From NCBI RefSeq assembly GCF_004346095.1, contig NZ_SLZV01000022.1, positions 1 through 62,397 of the forward strand: DNA of 62,397 nucleotides, in the 5' to 3' direction. The translations under genes were made by a program, and so were the position numbers. Numbering within the stretch: the first letter of the stretch is position 1; each line of letters opens with the position of its first letter. This DNA comes from Faecalimonas umbilicata (lineage in GTDB: Bacteria > Bacillota > Clostridia > Lachnospirales > Lachnospiraceae). Positions 25,048 to 32,597 of this stretch are shown here, piece by piece. The notes beneath the pieces are model-generated. The model was not told the DNA's origin. It ran no database searches and saw nothing but the letters and a program-made list of their open reading frames with translations.

Positions 25048-25668
25048 CTACTTGTATTTTTGTATATGATTCCAAACTACCATTAGCGAAGAAAACACTT
25101 GCCAGCTTTCCATGTCATTCGCTTTATATCTAACCATCTGGTAGGAACCATCATTTTTCAAATGAACAATAGCTTTTTCATCAAAATTAAATCCATGACT
25201 ACTGAACGCTCTTTCGTATGCTTCCAGCTGTACTCCTGTCAGCATCTTATTTACTGCGGCTGAAGTTTTGTAATCTATCAAAACTTTTTTTCCATCAATA
25301 ACACATGGCAAATCTGCTGTTCCTGCATATCTCAGGATTTTGTGATAAACCCTGCTTTCTGTCGCAAGCGGAACAGGTTTTTGCTCCTCCCAAAATTTTA
25401 AAAAGCCCTCAAAATACCCTGCATATTTAGGTTCTATGTCCTCTATTCCGTATAGTACATAATTTTCTGCCGCATTGTGGACCGCCGTTCCTCTGCTTGC
25501 TGCCATCTGCATAATACTTTCGTCTATCCCGCTATAAAGCTCATGATCCAAAGGCTTCATTACCGTAGTTACACTTGGAAGTATCTGTCCATTCAATGTG
25601 TAAATATGGCGTATTCCATCAAACTTTAATTCAGGAAAGAACGGCAATTCTTTTTCATTCAAGTTCAT
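25048..25668 (-). CDS. PD-(D/E)XK exonuclease (RecE/Cas4-like)
   Basis: A 206-residue protein with the nuclease core 'SRGTAVHNAAENYV' (His in helix 1), 'AGTADLPCVIDGKKVLIDYKTS' (Asp then Asp-x-Lys) and 'QLEAYERAF' (motif Gln/Tyr). This is the RecB/RecE-type exonuclease fold that makes the single strands used by Bet. The gene order nuclease, coiled coil, Bet is a standard phage homologous recombination cassette. Confidence 0.85.
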   Translation of the reverse strand: MNLNEKELPFFPELKFDGIRHIYTLNGQILPSVTTVMKPLDHELYSGIDESIMQMAASRGTAVHNAAENYVLYGIEDIEPKYAGYFEGFLKFWEEQKPVPLATESRVYHKILRYAGTADLPCVIDGKKVLIDYKTSAAVNKMLTGVQLEAYERAFSSHGFNFDEKAIVHLKNDGSYQMVRYKANDMESWQVFSSLMVVWNHIQKYK

Positions 25669-25893
25669 CTATTCTCCCTCCGCCCGTTTCATTTCTTCTC
25701 CGAACATTTCCAAGATTTCTTTCAAGTCCTTTTCATCCATGCATTCTTTACAAACAGGGCCTTCAAAGCCTTCGAAATATTCATCGCCTTCATAAATTCC
25801 TTCTTCGCACTCAGCACAAATCATAACAGGTTGCTGTTCTGGTGCATTTGGGCAACGGCTATCGCAAGGAATTTTCAAACATACGCTACACAT
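25669..25893 (-). CDS. Small double zinc-ribbon protein
   Basis: A 74-residue protein with 'CSVCLKIPCDSRCPN', 'CAECEEGIYEGDEYFEG' and 'CKECMDEKDL', giving eight Cys in three clusters, so it probably binds zinc. Its acidic C-terminus is helical. It overlaps the upstream membrane protein gene by eight bases. No function is recognised. Confidence 0.65.
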   Translation of the reverse strand: MCSVCLKIPCDSRCPNAPEQQPVMICAECEEGIYEGDEYFEGFEGPVCKECMDEKDLKEILEMFGEEMKRAEGE

Positions 25894-26098
25894 ACTCTTC
25901 TCCTTCCAAAATTGCTATGATCCTTCCAACCACCATAATTACACCTGAAATAATCACACCTATGATAGCTTTCCACCATGCCGGTCCATCTAAAGCAGCT
26001 CCCATCACAAGAAACAACATGAACCCGAAACACATGATTTTTTCTCCCCACAAAATATGTTTTTCCCTTCTCCTTCTGTGCGTCCTTTTTCTATTCAT
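25886..26098 (-). CDS. Small phage membrane protein
   Basis: A 70-residue protein with a very basic N-terminus (RKRTHRRRREKH) and two predicted membrane helices (about 22-36 and 44-63). The positive-inside rule suggests a cytoplasmic N-terminus. It overlaps the preceding regulator gene by eight bases. The role is unknown; small early membrane proteins in phages can be exclusion factors, but nothing here shows this. Confidence 0.55.
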   Translation of the reverse strand: MNRKRTHRRRREKHILWGEKIMCFGFMLFLVMGAALDGPAWWKAIIGVIISGVIMVVGRIIAILEGEEYV

Positions 26099-26603
26099 CT
26101 AATCCACCGTTCCTTCTCAAAATTTTTTCTTTCAGTAATCTCAACTCACTGATAGAAACTGAAAGTTTGTCCAACGTTCTCGTTACTTCCAGGAAATCTT
26201 CCTCTTCATCCGGAGCTATTTCCCCGTCTTCTGCAATATTGAGAAGTTCTCTGCGCATTTCTTCAATACATTTTCCATCTAACTTTGCTACTATCCCAAC
26301 CGTTACTGCTTCCAACGTTTTCAGGTCTGCCGATATAGGCTGTTCTTTCCCAAATGGACATTGCTGTAAACAATACAGATTTTTCAACTGCGGTGCATCA
26401 TATGCATCTGCCATCATCATAACCATGTCTAATGGCGGAACCGTTATCCCTCTTTCATAATTTGCAAGAGAAGAAACTGATATTCCAAAATACTCCGCTG
26501 CACTTTCTCTGCTTTTCAGATGTTCATTGCTTTTTGCTGCTAAAATCCTGCACTGGAAGTAGATGCTTATGCCCGTATTTTCGCATCTTAAATCCATGTT
26601 CAT
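26091..26603 (-). CDS. XRE-type regulator with Cys motif
   Basis: A 170-residue protein with a helix-turn-helix near 35-65 ('ESAAEYFGISVSSLANYERGI'), a Cys-containing stretch 'LYCLQQCPFGKE' (about 85-97), and a helical C-terminal half. The ATG at 26603 has GGAG at short spacing; a second ATG at 26597 is equally plausible. It is the second gene of the early lytic operon, after the Cro-like gene. Confidence 0.65.
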   Translation of the reverse strand: MNMDLRCENTGISIYFQCRILAAKSNEHLKSRESAAEYFGISVSSLANYERGITVPPLDMVMMMADAYDAPQLKNLYCLQQCPFGKEQPISADLKTLEAVTVGIVAKLDGKCIEEMRRELLNIAEDGEIAPDEEEDFLEVTRTLDKLSVSISELRLLKEKILRRNGGLDE

Positions 26604-26629
26604 TTCACTCCTTATCTGCTAAACTAAAA

Positions 26630-26893
26630 TCAAAGAATACCAAGACCCGAAAGAATTTTATTCAGGTCTTCAAAATTACCATTCGGTAAGTTATTGTCGT
26701 AAAAAATGGCGTTCATTTCTTCGTATGAAAGCCCATAAAATTTACATAATGCAATAACTTCGTCCGGTCTGAATTTGACCTCACCGCTTTCTTTTTTACT
26801 GTACGATACAATCGACTTTCCGATTACTTCTGCCAGTTTTTCAAGCGAGACTCTTCTTCCAGCCCGGAGTTCCCGGAGTCTTGTGCTATCCAT
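26630..26893 (-). CDS. Cro-like XRE regulator, first early lytic gene
   Basis: An 87-residue protein with an N-terminal helix-turn-helix ('LRELRAGRRVSLEKLAEVIGKSIVSYSKKE'). It is transcribed away from the repressor gene with its promoter at 26929-26957, the standard Cro position. An operator-like dyad (26677-26688) lies inside its coding region. The ATG follows AAGGAGGTGC. Confidence 0.8.
   Translation of the reverse strand: MDSTRLRELRAGRRVSLEKLAEVIGKSIVSYSKKESGEVKFRPDEVIALCKFYGLSYEEMNAIFYDNNLPNGNFEDLNKILSGLGIL
26677..26688. promoter_or_regulatory. Operator-like dyad inside Cro-like gene
   Basis: TACC-ATTC-GGTA, perfect half-sites. It falls near the 3' end of the Cro-like gene and might bind repressor as a roadblock, or be chance. 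Confidence 0.5.
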
Positions 26894-26928
26894 TCTTGCA
26901 CCTCCTTTGTTTTATTGATTATGTCATC

Positions 26929-26957
26929 ATCTTAGCTTACCCTTCGGTAATTGTCAA
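26929..26957 (-). promoter_or_regulatory. Early lytic promoter with operator in the spacer
   Basis: Minus-strand TTGACA (26952-26957), 17-base spacer, TAAGAT (26929-26934). The dyad TACC-CTTC-GGTA (26938-26949) fills the spacer. It drives the Cro-like gene and the recombination/replication run behind it. Confidence 0.8.
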
Positions 26958-26988
26958 TAATAAAATTATATTTTTTGAAAGTGATATT

Positions 26989-27000
26989 TACTGTTCGGTA
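26989..27000. promoter_or_regulatory. Operator upstream of the repressor gene
   Basis: TACT-GTTC-GGTA, an imperfect copy of the dyad, 33 bases before the repressor ATG and followed by the ATTG that also follows the site at 26938. It probably mediates autoregulation. The repressor promoter itself is not clear. Confidence 0.6.
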
Positions 27001-27032
27001 ATTGTAGGGTATTATACGGTGGAGGTGATAAA

Positions 27033-27446
27033 ATGCAGACTTTTTCAAATATTTTATATAGTCTATTAAAACAAAAAGGAATAAATCAGAGAATACTTGC
27101 TGAAATGGCTCATACTACTGAAGCAACTATATCCAGGTACTTAACAGATCCTAAACGGTTGCCAAGAGTTGATCTTATTATCTCCATTGCAGAAGCATTG
27201 AATGTAAGCACAGATTACCTTCTTGGACTTACCCCTGTGCCTACTAAACAATCTTTATCTCCAGAATTGGAAGATTTGATTTACTGTTACTCCAGTGCTT
27301 CTGAGAGCGATCGTAAAGTGATTTGGACCTTATTGGAAAAGTATCAGAATCCTGGTTACAAAATAGCTGCTTCCGGACAGGATAAATGGGACGCTAAAGA
27401 TTCCCACTCTCGACAGGAAGCCGTAAAAAACTTCGAGGACGAATAG
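27033..27446 (+). CDS. CI-like XRE repressor
   Basis: A 137-residue protein with an N-terminal helix-turn-helix (about 14-60: 'KGINQRILAEMAHTTEATISRYLTD') and a polar C-terminal tail, lacking a LexA/CI peptidase domain. It is divergent from the Cro-like gene, and GGAGGTGAT precedes the ATG. Without an autocleavage domain, induction likely needs the IrrE-like protein encoded next to it, as for ImmR/ImmA in ICEBs1. Confidence 0.85.
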   Translation: MQTFSNILYSLLKQKGINQRILAEMAHTTEATISRYLTDPKRLPRVDLIISIAEALNVSTDYLLGLTPVPTKQSLSPELEDLIYCYSSASESDRKVIWTLLEKYQNPGYKIAASGQDKWDAKDSHSRQEAVKNFEDE

Positions 27447-27463
27447 AGCATGATCTGCACATT

Positions 27464-28381
27464 ATGACATACCAGTCTGTTTCTTCATGCATGGAACTTA
27501 GCATTGTACAATTACAAAAGATTTTCAGCCCTAATGCATTTTCTTTTTTCAGCAATCGGCTAAACTCTTATGTAATTGCATATAACAGCACACTTCCATT
27601 GACAGATATTCTTTATCAGGTATTTCATGAAATTGGTCACATCTATTACGGACATATTAACCCAGACAGTATCAACACTCTTTCTCTGGGATTGCAAGAA
27701 CGGGCGGCAGATAACTTTGCCGCCTTTATTTTTTCAAAGATTGGAGGTGTAAAAATCATGAAGACTCTCACAGGAAATGAGCATTTCACTTATGACGGAA
27801 TGCCAGTCGGAATCTTGCTTAATGATTTCTGGGCTTGGAATTCCTCTGATTTGCTAAACAACACTTTACGTGGAGCCCTCGCAGAATTTCTTGTGGCCTC
27901 TGCAATAGGGATTGACACAACCGTTGCACGCCAAGATTGGACTCCATATGATTTACTTTCTAATTCCGGAAGGAAAATTGAAGTCAAATGTTCCGCATAT
28001 TTACAAAGCTGGAATACTGAGCGCCTATCCCGGATCCAGTTCAGTATCCGCCCGGCACGCTCTTGGGACGCTGAGAATGACTTCAGCGAAAATTCACAAC
28101 GCTGGTCTGATCTCTATGTGTTTTGCCTATACGCCAGCAAAGACCGCAATGAAACACCGCTTCAGCTTGAACAGTGGGAATTCTATGTTCTTCCTACGTC
28201 AATTCTGAATGAGCATTGCAAAAATCAAAAAAGTATTACTTTAAATTCTCTTTTAGCACTTTCTCCAGTAAAGGCTACATACGAAACCCTAAGTGATGCT
28301 ATCGAAGATCTGGATTTAGGTGTTACCCCCCCCTCAAACATTTGTTCTGATTTTTACATCTCGTTTTGGGTAACAGTTTAA
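27464..28381 (+). CDS. IrrE/ImmA-like protease fused to nuclease-like domain
   Basis: A 305-residue frame. Residues 1-95 carry a Zn-peptidase signature HEIGHIYYGH (HEIGH at 55-59) and a likely third ligand Glu79 in 'QERAADNFAA', as in ImmA/IrrE anti-repressors. From Met99 a different domain begins: Glu141 ('ALAEFLVA'), Asp163 ('PYDLL') and Glu173-Val-Lys175 ('KIEVKCSAY') match a PD-(D/E)XK nuclease layout. A GGAGGTG sits just before the Met99 codon (27758), so a separate 207-residue product may also be made. The first start is weak: the frame is open further upstream and 27464 lacks a good ribosome site. Confidence 0.7.
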   Translation: MTYQSVSSCMELSIVQLQKIFSPNAFSFFSNRLNSYVIAYNSTLPLTDILYQVFHEIGHIYYGHINPDSINTLSLGLQERAADNFAAFIFSKIGGVKIMKTLTGNEHFTYDGMPVGILLNDFWAWNSSDLLNNTLRGALAEFLVASAIGIDTTVARQDWTPYDLLSNSGRKIEVKCSAYLQSWNTERLSRIQFSIRPARSWDAENDFSENSQRWSDLYVFCLYASKDRNETPLQLEQWEFYVLPTSILNEHCKNQKSITLNSLLALSPVKATYETLSDAIEDLDLGVTPPSNICSDFYISFWVTV

Positions 28382-28391
28382 ATTGGTTTCC

Positions 28392-28427
28392 GTCCATTGG
28401 ACTGTCCGTAGGATTGTCCACGGACGG
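28392..28427. repeat. 12-bp iteron-like repeats, cluster 1 upstream of integrase
   Basis: Three units at 12-base spacing: GTCCATTGGACT (28392), GTCCGTAGGATT (28404), GTCCACGGACGG (28416). They match the units inside the initiator gene. The next 30 bases (28428-28457) are almost pure A/T, like an unwinding element. Confidence 0.7.
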
Positions 28428-28499
28428 ACTATATATGTTTATATATATAATATATGGTAATGGTACTGATACTGGTTACATCGGATTTTCCTAGTGACC

Positions 28500-28531
28500 G
28501 TCCGTAGGATTGTCCGAGGACTTTCCACCGG
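28500..28531. repeat. Iteron-like repeats, cluster 2
   Basis: GTCCGTAGGATT (28500) followed by GTCCGAGGACTT (28512) and a degenerate third unit. The first 16 bases match 28404-28419 exactly, a 96-base-spaced direct repeat flanking the AT-rich tract. Confidence 0.65.
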
Positions 28532-28704
28532 ACGTTTTATACACATCTTTATAAGCCTTGAAAAATAAGGTTCTATCTAATTTTCCAGATATCTGTCCAT
28601 TACTTACTCTTTTGCTTCTGAGAGAAGCGCAATTATCATTTTACAATCGTCCATGTGAAAAATATGTGACAATCTATCTAAAAAAGTGTGACTGTCACCG
28701 TGAC

Positions 28705-28728
28705 CGTCCTACGGACAATCCATCGGAC
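28705..28728. repeat. Iteron-like repeats, cluster 3
   Basis: GTCCTACGGACA (28705) and ATCCATCGGACG (28717), again 12 bases apart, ending 18 bases before the integrase start. A bound protein here could repress integrase. Confidence 0.55.
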
Positions 28729-28746
28729 GCAAAAGGAGCTGATGTT

Positions 28747-29877
28747 ATGAAATTACCAAACGGCTATGGAAGCGTAACAAAATTATCAGGGAAACGCCGT
28801 AAGCCTTTTATAGCCCGCATTACAACTGGCTGGGAATACAACGAAGAAACTGACACTTTTAAGCAACTTCGTCCAAGTATAGGAACTTTTGCCAAGCGTG
28901 AGGAGGCACTTCATGCACTTGATGAATACCATCAAGACCCATACGATATCAAAAAATGGTGTACGACTGTAGAGCAGCTATACTGTATGTGGACTCAAAA
29001 ATACTTTGAGAAGCTAAAAAGTGATTCTTCTTCCCGTACTATTATGGCAGCCTGGAAATACTGTAAGCCACTATACAATATACGAGTTCGTGACCTTCGT
29101 GCATACCACATCAAAGACCTTATGGATACGGCATATGTTATCAAAGATCGTGGTAAAGACAAAGGGGAGAAAATAATGGCAAGCCCCGGAACCAAAGCAC
29201 GAATCAAATCTTTATTTAATCTTATGCTGGACTATGCATTGGAGTACGAAGTTGTGAAAACCAACTATGCAAGAACCTTCGACATATCAGATGAGATCAT
29301 CGAAGAAAAAGAAGCCCAAAAACGCTCTCATATCATTTTCAAGCCGGACGAACGTGAAATTTTATGGACCAATGTTAATTCTGTAAAATTCGTAGACTGG
29401 ATTATCATACAAATGTATATGGGATGGCGACCACAAGAGCTTATTAAGATACGTCTAACAGAAGTGAACTTAGATAACTGGTATATAAAGAGTGGCATGA
29501 AAACTCCCGCTGGCAAGCAACGTACAGTTCCAATTCATAGCCGTATAAAAGAACTTGTGCAGAAGAACTATGATGAAGCTGTTTCTCTTGGCAGCGAATT
29601 TCTGTTTAATGACCCTACTTCACGAAATGGCATGAAAATGACTTACGATAAATACGCATACCGTTTTAACGCAGTTATCCTGGAGCATTTCAAAATGAAT
29701 CCAGACCATAGACCTCACGATCCACGAACCACTTTTATTACTATGGCAAAACGTGCCGGTGTGGACGAATACGCTATTAAGAGAATGGCCGGACATAAAA
29801 TTCAGGACATAACAGAGGGAACTTATACCGACAGAGACATTGAGTGGATGCGTGAAGATTTAGAAAAAATACCGTAA
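28747..29877 (+). CDS. int: Tyrosine recombinase (phage integrase)
   Basis: A 376-residue integrase with an N-terminal arm-binding AP2-like part ('KLPNGYGSVTKLSGKRRKPF'), a SAM-like core-binding domain (about 90-180), and a catalytic domain with Arg ('MGWRPQELIKIR'), His-x-x-Arg ('RPHDPRTTF'), a GHK box ('KRMAGHKIQD') and the nucleophile Tyr in 'TEGTYTDRD'. The ATG at 28747 follows AGGAGC. It marks the right end of the prophage, with host genes starting about 140 bases after it. Confidence 0.92.
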   Translation: MKLPNGYGSVTKLSGKRRKPFIARITTGWEYNEETDTFKQLRPSIGTFAKREEALHALDEYHQDPYDIKKWCTTVEQLYCMWTQKYFEKLKSDSSSRTIMAAWKYCKPLYNIRVRDLRAYHIKDLMDTAYVIKDRGKDKGEKIMASPGTKARIKSLFNLMLDYALEYEVVKTNYARTFDISDEIIEEKEAQKRSHIIFKPDEREILWTNVNSVKFVDWIIIQMYMGWRPQELIKIRLTEVNLDNWYIKSGMKTPAGKQRTVPIHSRIKELVQKNYDEAVSLGSEFLFNDPTSRNGMKMTYDKYAYRFNAVILEHFKMNPDHRPHDPRTTFITMAKRAGVDEYAIKRMAGHKIQDITEGTYTDRDIEWMREDLEKIP

Positions 29878-29910
29878 AACGCTTCTACTACAGGGTTTCT
29901 CCGGAGAATT

Positions 29911-29944
29911 TGTTACCTACGGGTGTTACCTACTTGTTACCTAC
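29911..29944 (+). repeat. Triple TGTTACCTAC repeat beyond the integrase
   Basis: TGTTACCTAC occurs at 29911, 29924 and 29935, right after the integrase stop and before the host terminator. Such clustered direct repeats beside int are typical of integrase arm or excisionase sites near an attachment site. The crossover core cannot be fixed without the other end. Confidence 0.5.
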
Positions 29945-29968
29945 TCGTTGGTTACGGTCAAAAAAACA

Positions 29969-30003
29969 GGACTTGCTACGACTACTCATATCGTAACAAG
30001 TCC
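29969..30003. terminator. Bidirectional terminator, host/prophage border
   Basis: GGACTTG and CAAGTCC with inner TACGA/TCGTA form a 12-pair stem (one C/A mismatch), flanked by an A run on the left and a T run on the right. It ends the GGGtGRT gene on the minus strand and probably the integrase transcript on the plus strand. Confidence 0.8.
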
Positions 30004-30020
30004 TTATTTTTATTGGAATA

Positions 30021-31031
30021 TTAGAATTTACCAGCCTGTGCTGCTTCCTGAATGCTTACAGCAACAGCAACTGTCATACCAACCATTGGGTTGTTACCTG
30101 CTCCGATCAGTCCCATCATTTCTACGTGTGCAGGAACAGATGAAGATCCGGCAAACTGAGCATCAGAGTGCATACGTCCCATAGTATCTGTCATACCGTA
30201 AGAAGCAGGACCAGCAGCCATGTTATCTGGGTGAAGTGTACGTCCTGTACCACCACCAGAAGCTACTGAGAAATATTTCTTACCTTGTTCGATACATTCT
30301 TTTTTGTATGTACCTGCTACTGGGTGCTGGAAACGTGTCGGGTTTGTTGAGTTACCTGTAATAGATACGTCAACACCTTCTTTGTGCATGATTGCAACAC
30401 CTTCTGTTACGTCATTTGCTCCGTAGCAGTTTACTTTGGAACGAAGTCCGTCAGAGTAAGATTTTCTGAATACTTCTTTTACTTCTCCTGTATGGTAATC
30501 CATCTCTGTCTCAACGTATGTAAATCCGTTGATTCTTGAGATGATCTGTGCTGCATCTTTTCCAAGACCATTTAAGATAACTCTTAATGGTTTCTTACGA
30601 ACTTTGTTTGCTTTCTCAGCGATACCGATTGCACCTTCAGCAGCTGCGAAAGATTCGTGTCCTGCAAGAAATGCGAAACAATCTGTATCTTCTTCCAGTA
30701 ACATCTTTCCTAAGTTACCATGTCCTAAACCTACTTTACGCTGGTCAGCAACAGAACCTGGGATACAGAAAGCCTGAAGACCTTCTCCGATTGCAGCAGC
30801 AGCGTCAGCAGCTTTTCTGCAGTCTTTTTTGATTGCGATTGCAGCACCTACGATGTAAGCCCAGCATGCATTTTCAAAACAGATCGGCTGAATTCCTTTT
30901 ACCTGATCGTAAACATTTAATCCAGCGTCTTTTGTAATTTTTTCAGCTTCTTCGATAGAAGCGATACCATAGCTGTTCAATACGCTATTGATCTTGTCAA
31001 TACGTCTTTCATATGATTCAAATAAAGCCAT
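30021..31031 (-). CDS. GGGtGRT family protein
   Basis: A 336-residue protein with the naming motif of the GGGtGRT family ('SVASGGGTGRTLHPDNMAAGP', about 258-278). It is compact, without signal or membrane segments. The family is widespread in anaerobic Clostridia and has no settled function. It is encoded 45 bases downstream of a NifU-like scaffold gene, and the two genes are usually adjacent, which suggests an Fe-S or redox role. The terminator at 29969-30003 follows. Codon choice is uniform, as in highly expressed genes. Confidence 0.88.
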   Translation of the reverse strand: MALFESYERRIDKINSVLNSYGIASIEEAEKITKDAGLNVYDQVKGIQPICFENACWAYIVGAAIAIKKDCRKAADAAAAIGEGLQAFCIPGSVADQRKVGLGHGNLGKMLLEEDTDCFAFLAGHESFAAAEGAIGIAEKANKVRKKPLRVILNGLGKDAAQIISRINGFTYVETEMDYHTGEVKEVFRKSYSDGLRSKVNCYGANDVTEGVAIMHKEGVDVSITGNSTNPTRFQHPVAGTYKKECIEQGKKYFSVASGGGTGRTLHPDNMAAGPASYGMTDTMGRMHSDAQFAGSSSVPAHVEMMGLIGAGNNPMVGMTVAVAVSIQEAAQAGKF

Positions 31032-31075
31032 TTTCTACGTCCTCCTGATTTTTCTCTATTTACTAACGAAGCAGA

Positions 31076-31768
31076 CTATTCAGCTCTTGGGTCGATGATC
31101 TTCACTGCATCATCCACACGTCCATACTGTCCTTTTGCTTTTTCCCATGCTGTGTTAGGGTCATCACCTTTTTTGATAAAGTCTGTTAATTTTCCGAGGC
31201 TTACGAACTGGTAACCAATGATTTCATTGTCAGCATCTAAAGCGATACCTGTTACATATCCTTCTGCCATTTCAAGATAACGAGGACCTTTTGCTAATGT
31301 ACCGTACATTGTACCAACCTGAGAACGAAGTCCTTTTCCTAAGTCTTCAAGACCAGCACCTACTGGAAGTCCATCTTCTGAGAATGCGCTCTGAGTTCTT
31401 CCGTATACGATCTGTAAGAAAAGTTCTCTCATAGCTGTATTGATTGCATCACAGACTAAGTCTGTGTTAAGTGCTTCTAAAATTGTCTTTCCCGGAAGGA
31501 TCTCAGAAGCCATCGCTGCTGAGTGAGTCATTCCTGAACATCCGATTGTCTCTACTAATGCTTCTTGAATAATACCGTCTTTTACATTCAATGTCAGCTT
31601 ACAGGCTCCCTGCTGTGGTGCACACCAGCCCACACCATGTGTTAATCCGGAAATATCTTTTACTTCCTTTGCCTGTACCCATTTTGCTTCTTCTGGGATT
31701 GGAGCTGGTCCGTGATTAACGCCCTGAGCTACCGGGCACATTGTTTGTACTTCATGTGAATAAATCAT
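31076..31768 (-). CDS. NifU/IscU-like iron-sulfur scaffold protein
   Basis: A 230-residue protein related to IscU/NifU scaffolds, with cysteines in 'GWCAPQQGACKLTLNVKDG', 'ETIGCSGMTHSAAMASEIL' and 'DLVCDAIN', which match the three ligand positions of the fold. It carries extra C-terminal sequence compared with IscU (about 130 residues). It is the first gene of a two-gene unit with GGGtGRT. A GGAG ribosome site precedes the ATG. It is likely an Fe-S delivery protein specialised for its partner. Confidence 0.8.
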   Translation of the reverse strand: MIYSHEVQTMCPVAQGVNHGPAPIPEEAKWVQAKEVKDISGLTHGVGWCAPQQGACKLTLNVKDGIIQEALVETIGCSGMTHSAAMASEILPGKTILEALNTDLVCDAINTAMRELFLQIVYGRTQSAFSEDGLPVGAGLEDLGKGLRSQVGTMYGTLAKGPRYLEMAEGYVTGIALDADNEIIGYQFVSLGKLTDFIKKGDDPNTAWEKAKGQYGRVDDAVKIIDPRAE

Positions 31769-31965
31769 GTTAAGACTCCTTTCAAATATGTATGATTTTA
31801 CTTATGATGATTGTTATAACTTTAACATCACATATATGTTATATTTTCTCATAAACTTCCGATTTCGTCTATATCTTTTTCACTTTTTTTCATATTTCGA
31901 CACTCCCATGTGGGAAAGATGAAAAAAACTGTCGTTCCTTGTCACTTTTCACAATAATTTTTCCA

Positions 31966-32451
31966 CTATTTTGTCGAAGGCTCCTCTTCCAACTGCTTTT
32001 CCAGAAGTTTGAGCGCCTCCTCCACCGATGCATTTCTGTTTTCCTGCCTTGTCCCATGAAATCTGCACTCTTTTGTGACAGTTCTTCCACATAGATAACA
32101 ACCGATATAGACAAGTCCTACCGGCTTTTCTTTCGTTCCGCCAAGTGGTCCTGCAATCCCGGTCACGCTGAGCGCCGCATCCGCTCCTGCTGCCTTTGCA
32201 GCGCCCTCTGCCATCTCCTCTGCCGTCTGTGTGCTGACCGCCCCATATTGTTCCAAAGTTTCATGCCGCACATGCAGCAGTTTTTCTTTCGATTCATTGG
32301 CATAAGTGATATATCCCTCTTTATAGACTGACGAAGCCCCCGACACATTCATGATGCGCCCTGCCAAAAGCCCTGCCGTGCAGGACTCTGCGGTGGTCAG
32401 ATACAGACCTCTCTTTTCCAGTTTTTCTACGATTCTTTCTTCCAGACTCAT
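31966..32451 (-). CDS. pncC: CinA C-terminal domain protein (NMN amidohydrolase)
   Basis: A 161-residue stand-alone CinA C-terminal domain, with 'TAESCTAGLLAGRIMNVSGASSVYKEG' (about 19-45) and 'SVTGIAGPLGGTKEKPVGLVYIG' (about 94-116). This domain deamidates nicotinamide mononucleotide to recycle NAD. It lacks the N-terminal domain of full CinA. It sits downstream of pgsA but behind a terminator (32598-32634), so it has its own promoter or readthrough. Confidence 0.88.
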   Translation of the reverse strand: MSLEERIVEKLEKRGLYLTTAESCTAGLLAGRIMNVSGASSVYKEGYITYANESKEKLLHVRHETLEQYGAVSTQTAEEMAEGAAKAAGADAALSVTGIAGPLGGTKEKPVGLVYIGCYLCGRTVTKECRFHGTRQENRNASVEEALKLLEKQLEEEPSTK

Positions 32452-32597
32452 TTTATTTTCCTTCTTTCTGCTCTACAACTAATCATCCTCATCAACCTTG
32501 CACTGACAAAGAGCTCTCTGAAAACAACTATGCTTTTCTGCCCTTTCGGAATTTTAGCATTCCTTAATATTAGATTTTCTTTGCCTGAATCGAAAAG

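Larger units (their letters stand above)
28382..28746. other. 365-bp noncoding gap with iterons and AT-rich tract
   Basis: Between the IrrE-nuclease gene and the integrase ATG there is no convincing gene. The frame that ends in the integrase is open to 28558 but has no ribosome site. The gap holds three iteron-like clusters (28392-28427, 28500-28531, 28705-28728) and an AT-rich tract at 28428-28457. It could be a replication origin, integrase/excisionase arm sites, or both. Confidence 0.55.

Noticed and set aside
28558-28746. N-terminal extension of the integrase frame
   Set aside because: No ribosome site, translates the iteron repeats, and the ATG at 28747 has a good site and fits the family start.
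28753-28768. TTACCAAACGG at the integrase start as a further operator
   Set aside because: The right half-site is GGCT not GGTA, and the bases encode the conserved Leu-Pro-Asn-Gly of integrases.
31899-31925. TCCCACATGGGA palindrome after cinA as a terminator
   Set aside because: Stem is short and is not followed by a T run on the minus strand.
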